Positions 33,701 to 43,600 of a DNA stretch of 64,000 nt are shown in pieces. Below the pieces are notes generated by a model. That model worked only from the letters and a program-made list of their open reading frames with translations, did no database searches and was not told where the DNA came from. A program made the position numbers and the translations under genes. Within the stretch, counting starts at the first letter, position 1, and each line of letters opens with the position of its first letter. This DNA comes from Pholiota molesta. Lineage: Eukaryota > Basidiomycota > Agaricomycetes > Agaricales > Strophariaceae. The DNA lies in contig JACGCK010000066.1 of assembly GCA_014925825.1 (NCBI GenBank), positions 62,001 through 126,000 on the forward strand. Direction: 5' to 3'.

Positions 33701-35076
33701 GCCGCACCGCTGGGATGCTCTCGGACCCCGGTGTTCAGCAATGGACCGTACCGGGTACAACCTCACCTCACCTCACCTCACGCCAGGATTCGTTCAAAGG
33801 ACAAATCTTACACTCCCTACAGCATAAGAAAGCCACGGACCACGCTGGAAAGAAGGTTGTTGTAATTGGGGCATGCACATCAGGTGAATTTTCTCTCGAA
33901 CTGATTGCAAACAAGGAATTGAATTTACTGCCTTGAAAAGCACACGACATATGCGTCGACTACGTCGAGAACGGCGTCGGTAAGTCATTTTACTACTCAG
34001 AATGGTTAAATATCCAAGAACATGTGTCATGTAGATGTTACCATGTTCCAAAGGAGTTCGACCTACGTTATGTCAACGCAAAAAGGATTGCCAATCCTTC
34101 TCGGGGGTAATTATCTCTCCTTCAATACAAATTCTCTACTAACAATGCTAAAACTTAGGCCTTTATGCCGAGGATGGTCCTCCAACAGAGTTAGCTGATC
34201 GGTTGAATGCATCCATGCCAAACCTCCTGGTAGCTGGTATATCATATCGCGCTACGAAGTTGATAGAAGAAGCCGACAAGTGAGTCCACAGAGTTGATTT
34301 TAACAGAACTTTAATGACCGCCCATGATCTTCACCAGAGACATTCTCGACGGACTTAAGAAGGTAGGATTTAGGACTAACAACGGCTATAAGCAGTGTGG
34401 CCTTCTCCTTTCCGTCTGGGAAAAAGCAGGTGGATACTACATGGGTGCGTATCGCGTCCGAGTTTCCTTGTAGGACACCAATCATAATCACCTTGCTACA
34501 TATCAGACGTCGGCGGGAGCCAGTACATCATCGACGGCAAGATAAAGCTCAAGAACGACAGCCAAATTAAAGAGTTCACTGAGCACGGACTCAAGTTCGA
34601 AAATGGGAGCGAGCTCCCTGCTGACGTCGTCCTCTTCTGCACTGGGTACGTTCACCATCCCCTTGGAACACTTCTAGAGTGATGGCATTTTGCTGACCTT
34701 GATTTGGCTTGCAGGCTGAGCGATCCATCGTACATCATGAGGTCGATCATTGGCGATGAGCTGACTGCAAAGGCGAAGCCTATATGGGGTTTGACTGAGG
34801 AAGGGGAACTCAAAGGCTGCTACGGTGACTCTGGCATCGAGAGAATGTGGAACATAATGGGTAGGCGCCGTACATCTATGGTCAATGAACGCAGAGTACT
34901 AATCTGTTGTGGAAAGGTAACCTTGCGTTATGTCGTTTCTACTCTAAGCATCTCGCCCTTCGTAAGTGTCTTCTAAGTATTGATCGAACCTTGCGGGGAA
35001 TTAATTTTATCTCTCAGAAATCAAAGCCGTGGAAGCAGGCCTATTTGGAGAGCGCTACAGCGATCCAAGTGTGTGA
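30787..35076 (+). CDS. flavin-containing monooxygenase (FAD/NADPH) with giant intron
   Basis: Thirteen exons (30787-31597, 31654-31678, 31728-31767, 31819-32034, 33787-33883, 33941-33979, 34035-34106, 34159-34279, 34338-34444, 34507-34645, 34715-34860, 34917-34961, 35018-35076) sum to 1917 nt and 638 residues with no frame break. An N-terminal NTF2-like lead of about 215 residues precedes the FAD motif VLIIGGGHSGLDVAAHLKAL, NPRIGDNWRTRYEALCLHD, WYDHLPYMKFPESWPVFAP and HIVMATGF; then come the NADPH motif VVVIGACTSAHDI and VVLFCTGLSDPS. Such enzymes oxygenate N- or S-containing or ketone substrates. The substrate is unknown. Intron 4 (32035-33786) is 1752 nt and contains a LINE remnant; all other introns are about 50-70 nt. 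The splice sites of intron 4 remain canonical and in phase. Confidence 0.88.
32117..32303 (+). repeat. 75-bp direct repeat pair, 112 bp apart
   Basis: The segment starting tctgctggtactaggcctc occurs at 32117 and again at 32229, with about 75 bases in common (ending near ggtgtccctggtctc) and few differences. The copies lie at the 5' side of the LINE remnant in intron 4 of the monooxygenase gene. Confidence 0.85.
32790..33560 (+). mobile_element. decayed non-LTR retrotransposon (LINE) fragment
   Basis: Two open fragments resemble the region after the reverse transcriptase core in basidiomycete LINEs. At about 32815-33042: ALIDPHLTHGAEICMD, LLEKLEDIQQCFICSLLSIG, SLLFTETAIIPIHYRRI. At 33227-33559: PEHTLLECIDNAEINLLCEQ, CIARLAEYTYDVLEVF and a final PTTKVL. 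Stops and frame changes separate the two parts, and the polymerase core and 5' end are missing, so the element is dead. Insertion limits are not visible; I saw no clear poly(A) tail or target-site duplication. Confidence 0.65.
33760..33782 (+). repeat. short (acctc)n tandem at an intron 3' end
   Basis: Four to five copies of cctca just before the acceptor cgccag at 33781-33786. It supplies the pyrimidine-rich tract of the 1.75-kb intron. Confidence 0.7.
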
Positions 35077-35366
35077 GGTTCGGAAAAGATATATCCAATG
35101 TTATGTAAATGTACAATCAATATTCTGCGACTAACAGCCATGTTGTGATAGAGCGATTTGAAAACAGATTCTATTTGGTTCTTCAAAGAATCGGACGGTT
35201 TAAGTGTTTTGACTGCGAAGCCTCGGTCAAATGATTGACGTCCTTTCAAGAAATTTTTTTACAAGGCAGAAGCTTCACCCACTGAAAATTTCAGACATCG
35301 GCACATTAAGCTCACAATATCATTGATACTAATAATACACAGAAGAGACTGCAGTCTCATTTAATA

Positions 35367-36970
35367 TCAAAGAGCCATCACGGAACGTGAATTTTCCGTC
35401 GACACCAATTTCGAAAAGAGGTTGCACGTGTCCCGAAGGTTCTCCTTCAGCGCCTCGCTCGAAGCATCAGTATTCGCCAACGACTCCGGCGGGGATGTCT
35501 CGAAACGATGGTGCGATACCACTACTGTGGGCGGCTTCGTCGAAGGCTTCTTTGCCACCATCGTACTCCCACCTGGACGCGGAAACGCACGCTTTGGAAG
35601 GTCGTTAATTTGAATCGTACTCTTATTGACATGCTGCGAAGGGGCGAGGGAAGCCGACATCGCGCGGGGGTTGGGCGTGGGGGTGTCGTTGGGGAGCGAG
35701 TCGCCGCTCGTGTTATTCTCGGAGGACACTTGAGGGGATACGGAGAACGCGGGGTGGCGGTAATGATCGCGATAGCGCTTGATTTCGTGGTCGATACTCA
35801 CGTCGGGAGTCTCGGGGTCGACGCCCGCCCGCTTTGCCGATTTATAATTGGGGGCGTCGTCCGAATCGGATGGGGAGGAGCAAGGGGCGGATGGCGAGGG
35901 CGAAGAGGATAAGTACGCCGAAGACGCCTGAGGCCCGAAGGGGTTCTTGTCGCAGTCGAGCGAAGCGCGTATCAGTGAGGAGAAGGAGGGGTTGTCTATC
36001 GAATCGCTGGCCCGCTGGGATGTCACGCCGTAGTACATGTCGAAGTCGAATACGTCAGGGTATGGAAGCAAGTCCATTTGCTCATCGGGAAGGCGAAGAG
36101 TCTGAGGAGTCCCACCACTGTACGGGGTTGGCGTATCAATTTCGACTGGACATTTCGTTGCCAGACAACGGTTGTCGGTCTGTGGTTTTTTCGTAGGAGT
36201 ACTAGTAACGTAAGAATTACCCTTCGGAGAATTGGGAGGCGACCCAGAATTTATCCAGAAGGAGGAGTTTCGCAGTAGATCAGTGACAGCAGCACGAACT
36301 TTAAAGTTGTGCCATATATGTTCATAACTGATGCTTGGCAGAGAGTCGGATAAAGCAAAAGACTTTTCTGGAGATTCCACGGAAGGCGCGAACACATCTC
36401 GCACGTCGAGGACCTTCCATTCCGTGATATCTCTCTCGTTTGCTGGTGGGTTTGGGCCTGGTTTATCTTTGTCCCGCGCAGATGAAGGGAGTTTGCGTTC
36501 AGGCTGTACGTCTGTGCGGCCGTGTTTGGGTGACTGGGTAGCTTCAACGGCGAAATCCCATGGAGAGAGTCCAGGAGTTGTATAGATGACTTCAGGAACA
36601 GCAGATAGAAAGCCATCCGCAGTCGGAGTGCAAGGAGTGACAACAACAGAAGGAACAGGCCCAGATGGCGGCCGAGGCGGACGAGGAGGCGCTTGGGTAC
36701 ACCAGTCGTGGAGATTCACCGTGACCTGAGCCAAGATACTAGATTTGTGCCGCTTGTGGGATTTGTTTATCTTAGTTTTGGATTTTCCGAGATGGCGTCC
36801 TTGCTTCGCGCGCAGACTGGGGTGTCTCAGGAACTCTTCCTTTTGCACTCCCCACACTGTCGAAAATCGTCGTCAAACTATATTCGTGGATGAAAACAAT
36901 TATTCGTACTGTCAGAATTCTCTCCGTTTCTACCTCTCCAGCTAGCCAGTCTGGATTTCTTTGCTTTCAT
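35367..36970 (-). CDS. long disordered Ser/Pro-rich protein, unknown function
   Basis: The main exon (36856-35367) is open for 496 codons but has no ATG near its start. A short first exon 36970-36934 (MKAKKSRLASWR) joins through a canonical intron in the right phase and gives 508 residues. The chain starts very basic (KSKTKINKSHKRHKSS), then becomes Pro/Ser-rich with few ordered patches: ISYEHIWHNFKVRAAVTDLL (about residues 185-205), DLLPYPDVFDFDMYYGV and HEIKRYRDHYRHPAFS. No domain is recognised. It may be a nuclear or signalling scaffold, which is inference. It converges with the monooxygenase gene (290 bp). Confidence 0.6.
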
Positions 36971-37210
36971 CGACAGTGGGAGAACAGTCGAAGGCGTCGT
37001 GTGGGATCCCCTAACAAAGGCAATAATGATACCCCAGAGTCGTCCAAGAATCGCCAGGACAGATTCCATAGAGTCAGCCGCAATAAGAGACAGAAGGCCG
37101 AGGACCGAATGGCAATCTCGAGTCCATAATTGAGAATGCACGGAAGATATTTGAAAAGTCGTGACAGAGGCTGACTGAAAACCCGGATTCAATAATTGCA
37201 CCGAAAACCG

Positions 37211-37831
37211 TCAATATTTGGGAGATCTTCCATAAATGTACTGCAGGACAGTAGATAATTAGCAATTAAAGATCTGCGCTGCGTTTACTTGATCTGAACG
37301 ATAGCATTGAATTAGTTGTGTAAGTACTACTGGGAAAGGAAATACTTAGCGGCGGTTTGGAGCTTTTCTTCGAAAGGAGGCTGACTCACCGTGATTTGCT
37401 GAATTGCGGGTGTTTTCAGTAAAGAGGGTTCTGTGAGCCGTTCTAAAGCCATTCTATTGAAAACAACACCCTCTGAGATTTGAATAATTTGAATGTTGGT
37501 TCAGGAAGAGTCGAACGATTGTCAAATCATTAAGCGACGACAAAACGTATTCCAGAATGAGCTTACGTAACGAATGGCTATTGTGTTTGTGGCCTGCCAA
37601 AGGAGGACTTCCTTTTTGTCCAGAACCCTGTGAGTGAGAAATGCGAACCACAGGTGCGAACGTCAACCCGTGGAGCTCCTCTTCCGGATAATCTCCAAGT
37701 ATTCTGGGGGCCAGACGGATCAGCCGCGACAAAAGGTTATATACCTTTTCCCAATCCTTGTCATTGTTTTTGTCCTTGCCACCTTTCAACGCCGCTCGAT
37801 ACGAACATACCCTCTGCCAACTATCGAACAC
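37211..37831 (-). CDS. uncharacterised protein, start not found
   Basis: A frame entered at about 37831 reads DWEKVYNLLSRLIRLAPRIL and DYPEEELHGLTFAPVVRIS to 37569, then a canonical intron leads to GVVFNRMALERLTEPSLLKT near 37470-37400, which reads on into PPFEEKLQTAAKYFLSQ before a stop at 37327. A further short exon ending at 37211 is possible. The composition and clean junction argue for a real gene, but no in-frame ATG exists upstream before a stop, and the divergent gene starts only 20-40 bases away. Family not recognised. Confidence 0.35.
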
Positions 37832-37871
37832 GCACGATTAAAGAAGTAGCATGGCGCTAAACAATGACACA

Positions 37872-39951
37872 ATGTGGGGTGCCACTCGGATTCGTCTCAG
37901 GAGATCGGACCAAGGCAAAGCAGTGCGTGTATGTCATTACATTTGCCATTTTCATGAACTGCAAGCCGAAGACTTATGCCTACACCTATTAGAATCTGGA
38001 GAAACATTTCTCGTTACCTGAACTTCGACTTCCACCGGAAGAAAGCCCCCAGTTCCATTGTCGACAGTGCGGTTTCGTCAATACCCTCATCCCATTGTGC
38101 CTCTGGTGCACATGGTCTTCCCAGGAGGCAGAACATGCGTTCGAGGTGTCTACCCCACGTGCAAGGCATATTAGCACCCCGCTCAGAGCTTTCCAATTGG
38201 AACTACCGCCAAAGTCAAAGTTCACTCATGCACATGACCATACAACACCATTGTCACCCACCACATCGCTGTCAGCGGCTCATGGCAAACAGCCGCAGAT
38301 AAGCAAGTCAAGTTCAACGAGGCGGAAATCGCGAGGTCTGTTCGTGGACCCTCCTTCATTTGTTGCCCATAGCATCTCAGAAGCGGTGGCTGCTGCAGCA
38401 ACGACGAGCCCCGATCGTGACATGAACTCCCATGGCGATGGCCAAATGGGCACAAAAGAAGGAGATATCACGGGACGACCGTCTCTGGTGTCGCGCCGGG
38501 TAGGTGAGGACAATGTCGCTACAGCAACTCCATCGGTATGAGAGTTTCGAATAAAACAAAGTGTCGTTCCTAAGCAGCTAACCATTTGTCTCTCCCAGGT
38601 TCACTTGTACTCCGCTTCTGCTGTATGTGAGGAGCAAGAGGCTCTGTCTGATCCGCTATTGGATTCGTCGCCTTTACTTCCTAGTGAAGACAAAGTATCA
38701 CCTAGCGTTGATCGCTCCATGATATCCTCAACACCCTCTCTGACCCAGAATCCATCTCCACGACTACTCTTCATCGATCTGCACGATATGAAGACTGATG
38801 ATGATCAATTATCGAACTTGGTAATGCTTAATGACAACGATACAAAACCATCTACCCTTTCCCCTCGCCAACAGGAATTACGCTCTCTACGTCGGAGAAA
38901 ACATCTCAACGTCTTGCAAACATCTCCGTCAGATCCAGCTGCTCTAGAGCCCATTCCAATATCGCTGAAAATCCGCTCGCCAGCCTCCAAGACCTCCCTG
39001 AAGCTGCAACCTATCAGCTCGACGCAAGATAGCACGCACATCCGTGACCGCTCTTCCCAGCAGATATCTGTTAGGACAGATAGCAGCAACGATTCTCCAG
39101 TCACACCAGAGACGCCTATGCTCCTACAAATACCACCCGGTGCCTCGCCGACTAGGCTCTCCATCAACGATGTCTCTTCGAGCCCGGTTCGTCTTGGCCA
39201 CCCTAGCAGGCCATATTATACAGCCATCCGCAAGCAGGGGGCTTCACCTGCATCGCCCACACCATCATCACGACCTTCATCCATGGTTGGTCCACCCGCT
39301 TCGCTGGGCGCACCCCGGCGCCAATCCTATACTCCTTCAACCACGTTAACGCTGCCTAATATGAGCACCACTGCATCCCGCCACCTATCAATGACCACCA
39401 TGTTTTGCTCGCCTGCGTATTCACTACCGTCAGAAAATGGGTTTTCCGTGTTTTCGTTGCAGGACGATGAGAACGCTGATGCGGGGGACGGGGACGACAA
39501 CGAGACGGAACCGACAATGCCTCCTTCGCCGCCCCCTAATGCCACCCGGTTCTCCTTCCCTCGCAGGGCGAAGGACGCGCACCGTATATCGTTGGGGAAT
39601 AGCATACACGGCGGCGGGGGCGGCCCCAACACGCAAGCGCAGTCTCTGTCGTATTCGAGGCGGAGCGGGTACCGCGGAAGCGGGGTGGGGTTCTCGATGA
39701 GCGGGCAGACGGAGCTGCGGATGGCGCTGGCGGAGGACGGCTTTCGGTTCCGCGAGACAGCGCCACTGACGGCTGCTCCGGCGGCGTTAGTGGATGGGGA
39801 TGGGGATGACACCGGACTCGGGCGTGGATTGGGGCATGTGAATGCGAAAGGTGCGACGGATGTGGGGAAGAAGAATAGTTTTATGGCGAGGGTGAGGAAT
39901 TTGAGGAAGGGGTTGAAGGATATGCTGCTTATGGGCTTCGACAACGACTAG
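37872..39951 (+). CDS. protein with N-terminal zinc ribbon and long disordered tail
   Basis: Three exons (37872-37928, 37993-38535, 38599-39951) encode 650 residues. Near residue 40 is a C-x2-C-x9-C-x2-C ribbon (FHCRQCGFVNTLIPLCLWC), then a long Ser/Pro/Thr-rich chain with isolated conserved-looking patches (SPRLLFIDLHDMKTDD, HLSMTTMFCSPAYSLPSENG, a Gly-rich stretch, and a helical end FMARVRNLRKGLKDMLLMG). The start exon is uncertain: ATG 37872 uses a strong gtatgt donor; ATG 37864 with another phase is possible. Function not recognised. The small ribbon could bind RNA, ubiquitin or protein. Confidence 0.6.
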
Positions 39952-40657
39952 TTAAAGTAGTTAAGGTTGAGTGAGGAGGATTTTTTTTTTGTGCTTTGCT
40001 TTGGCATGACGACGACTTTTTACGACTTCGTACGACTATTACTACATACTTGTACAATTATATTCTGGAAATCCATTCGAGACGTTCCCTATGTAAGTAC
40101 TGCCAATTTCATTGATGCAGGCGGCACGCGTCAGGCGGCGCGTAGCCCCTGTCATCGCGGTAAATTATAATAACGTAATAGACATTATGTCACGTGTTCT
40201 ATGTCAGCGTGCTCAAGCTCCCGTGTGCCGATTCCTTCCCTTGCTTGTCCCTTCCTATTCCCGTTCCCGGATTCGTCCCAGTACCATTGGAATTCAGCTA
40301 CATTGACTATACTCCAGGCCATGCTATAAATTTTGATTGCGGAAATCGTCGTATCAGTGGCTGTGGTTATGATTAAGTTGTGATCGTCAGGTTGTGTTGA
40401 ACTTTGGAGACTTGAATTGCTTAGAGAAGTATGTGTTTATTCAAATTTCTTGATTTTATCTTTCATAACGCGTTGACAGAGTAATCGCAGGTCAACGTTG
40501 TCAACCCTCATCCGTGGAAACCAGTCCACCAGGGTCCACTTGTGTGGGAAATCAAGAAATTCCAGCACCGCTTGCCATCCCTTGCTTCCCTCACATACCA
40601 ACCAAATACCAACCAGGCGAACGGGCCAACATTCCACGGTCAGCTATCGACCGCTGC
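39952..40657. other. spacer with unresolved 5' end of adenylate cyclase
   Basis: Open frame in phase with the cyclase runs back to about 40514 without an ATG; the real first exon of the gene may lie in this stretch. Otherwise no gene seen. Confidence 0.4.
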
Positions 40658-43600
40658 ATTATGGAGCACCGGGACTCGACGATCAGGCTCTCGGCCGATT
40701 TGGTGGACCAGAATGGCTTAGCAAGATTCGCATTGGACGAAGATGACTGGGCGATGCCTATGATGGAGGATGCTATAATCGCTCCTTGGATAGACCAAGA
40801 CGTGCCAGTAAGCATTCTATACACACTTTATATTGCTCGTCTTAAATTGAAATTTTAGCCTACCCCACCACCTAAACCTACGCCTATAGGACCGCAATTA
40901 CAGCCCCCGGCACGCAAATTCGGATCCTCACTTTCATCCCTGGTACCAAGTAGCTTCCTTGGTCGTGGAAATGGAGGATCCACCTCCGTCCTTTCAGTAC
41001 CTGACGACAATGAATCGGGCAGAGGTCTCTCCTTCAGCAGCTCCTCAACCAATTCTAGGGAACTCCGAACACGAAAGTCATCATCCAAACTATTTGCGAA
41101 ACTTAAACACCAACAGAGCAAACAACATCTCCGTTCAGAATCGTCAGACTCGGAACATCCCTCTTTGCGACATCCTGTGCCTCCTCTCCCACAACCACAC
41201 AACAACTCTATTTTCAATGCTTCAACGCCGACTATTGTATCTATTCCCGCGACAATAACTAAAGCGAAGCGAACTCTTGGAAAGAAGAAGTCAAGTCACG
41301 GCAAGAATTTACCCCCACCAACTCCGCCGCCAAAGGACACGCCAGAAACTTTTCCTGACTTTCACTTTGCCGCTGGCATCGTGGATTTTTCGCCCGACCA
41401 ACTCCAAGGAATTGTAAATGTTTCCAAAGCCTCGACAGTGCCTGCATCTTCGGGCGGTAACCCCCCTAGTTTCGACTCACAACCGACATTTTCGAACCCT
41501 TTTCCTAGCGCATCATCGACAGATGGTCACGAATGGCCCGTTACTCGCAAACCGTCAAACCCGCTACCACCTCACAGCCTTGGCCAGCATAGCGCGGTGC
41601 TCGAAGGACCCTCTAGCAGCCCCACCAGCTCGTGGACTACTCCACCTAGCTGGTCGGTTACAGAAAAACGGTCAATTTACTCCGAATCTGTCACCGCTGT
41701 CGATACGTCTGATGACGGCAGCTCCGACTCGGAAGTCGTCTCTGTCGGTGGTCCAAAACGATACGAGGATAGGCTGCCGAGGCCTTCCAATGCCGCCTCC
41801 GCCTCATTTTCTTCTATGACTCGGACATCACGGGGTACACTACATGGACTGCCGACTCAGGCCGCCGTCATGTATCAGATTCGGATACACCTGCCCGACG
41901 GGTCATACCAGCTCGCGTCGATCAATCTGGAGACGACGGTGGCGCAGCTGACGGCTACTGCCCTTCGGGATATCGAGAAGAAGAAGAAAGAGGGCAAGTT
42001 TCATCCCAGCGAGACTGTCGAAGGGCGCATCCGACTATATTTGAAGGAACAAAAGAGAGGTGTGCAAACTTCCTTGAATGTCGTTTCTGTATCTGACTGT
42101 CCTGTTTCTAGAACGGATGTTGGGTCCAAACGAAAAGCCAGCAGCTATCGTCAAGCTCAGAATGGAACAAGCGGGCTATACCGTCGACGATGGTAATCAT
42201 TTGATGAAGCCAGACAATCTTTCAATCCTACTCAGATTCGTTTATAAGGATCAACTGCTGGCCGGAGTAAGAATCTCAGCTATTCTGTTTGGCTTACAAC
42301 ACTGACGCGACTGCGCATTTCAAGGAAGCAAAGATAGATTTCGACGATTATGAAATTGTCAACTTGATGGGTCGCAGCCTGCGCACCATACCGATTATCG
42401 TCCACAAAAATGCAGAACACATCGTCAGCCTAAGGCTTTCTCGCAATCCGATGCTTGAAATACCGCTCGACTTCATTCAATCATGTACAGCACTTCGCGA
42501 GCTGCGACTGACGCACATGTACATGAAACAGGTGCCGGAAAGTGTACAACACTGTACGACGCTCTATCAACTGGATATCTCGTCAAACGCCATCAAGAAT
42601 CTTGAAGATACGGCGCTCTATATGATACCAAGCCTTTTCCGCTTCCACGCGCAGAATAACCGCTTAAGCACGCTACCACTTCATTTCGCCCATATGAGGA
42701 CCCTCAAACGAATCAACATTTCGAACAATAAATTCCGTGTTTTCCCTTCCGCTCTTACCCAAATAGCACTCTGAAGAATTAGACATCTCGTTCAACATGA
42801 TCACTGAACTCCCAGCCGAGGTTGGGCTGCTGACAGCGCTCAAGACTTCACCATCATCGGGAACCAGATTTGCAAGTTTCCAGACGAGGTCGCCAATCTT
42901 CTCAATCTCGAAACCTTGGACGTTCGCAGGAACAACATCTGTGACCTCTCTTTGGTTTGCCGTCTACCTAAGATTCAAAGCCTGAGCGCGGACCATAACG
43001 CTGTACGCGCTCTCGATCTCTCACTCGGTCCGTACATGAAACATTGATTGCTTCGCACAATGACATCACTCAACTTTCGCTTGCTCCGGGACCCATGGGA
43101 ACACTGCCCTACGCGTTGACATCCCTCGATATTTCCTACGCCAAATTATCTTCAATTGACGATCTCGCTCTGGGGCAACTCTCCTCGTTGCGTATCCTGA
43201 AACTCGACCATAACTCAATACGCTCGATACCGACAGCCTTGGAGATTTAGGTCTTTTAGAGGCTCTTTTGTGTGCGGACAACAAATTGACTCTATCCCGT
43301 CAACGATTGGCAAGCTGCAGAAACTTGAAGTCTTGGATGCTCACAATAACAACATCAACGAGCTGCCGCCAACCTTGTGGAACTGTGCAAGTTTGATGAA
43401 GATCAACCTCACTTCGAATTTCCTCAGTAGTTGGCCTGATCTACCTGTCAGTGCTACCAAGCATTCTTCTGACACAAGCTGCGTTACTCCGTCATTGGCC
43501 TTCTCTTTGGAAAACTTTACATGGGCGAAAATCTTTTACTGACAATGCCATTCTTCCCCTCATGGTATTCGAAGAGCTACAGGTGCTCAATCTGTCATTC

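Noticed and set aside
30787..35076. Monooxygenase as a pseudogene split by a transposon
   Set aside because: All exons on both sides of the insert stay in one frame and intron 4 keeps good splice signals, so an intact gene is the simpler reading.
35508..35912. 134-codon plus-strand frame and its neighbours
   Set aside because: Lies opposite the 496-codon minus-strand exon; composition is Arg/Gly-rich, as expected of an antisense frame.
30787..36970. Secondary-metabolite cluster suggested by a flavin monooxygenase and two MFS pumps in the window
   Set aside because: No polyketide synthase, peptide synthetase, terpene synthase or prenyltransferase gene is present, and the pumps are about 25 kb or more away.
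39327..39944. 205-codon open frame on the minus strand
   Set aside because: It is the shadow of the GC-rich third exon of the zinc-ribbon gene; the plus frame is longer and continues through spliced exons.
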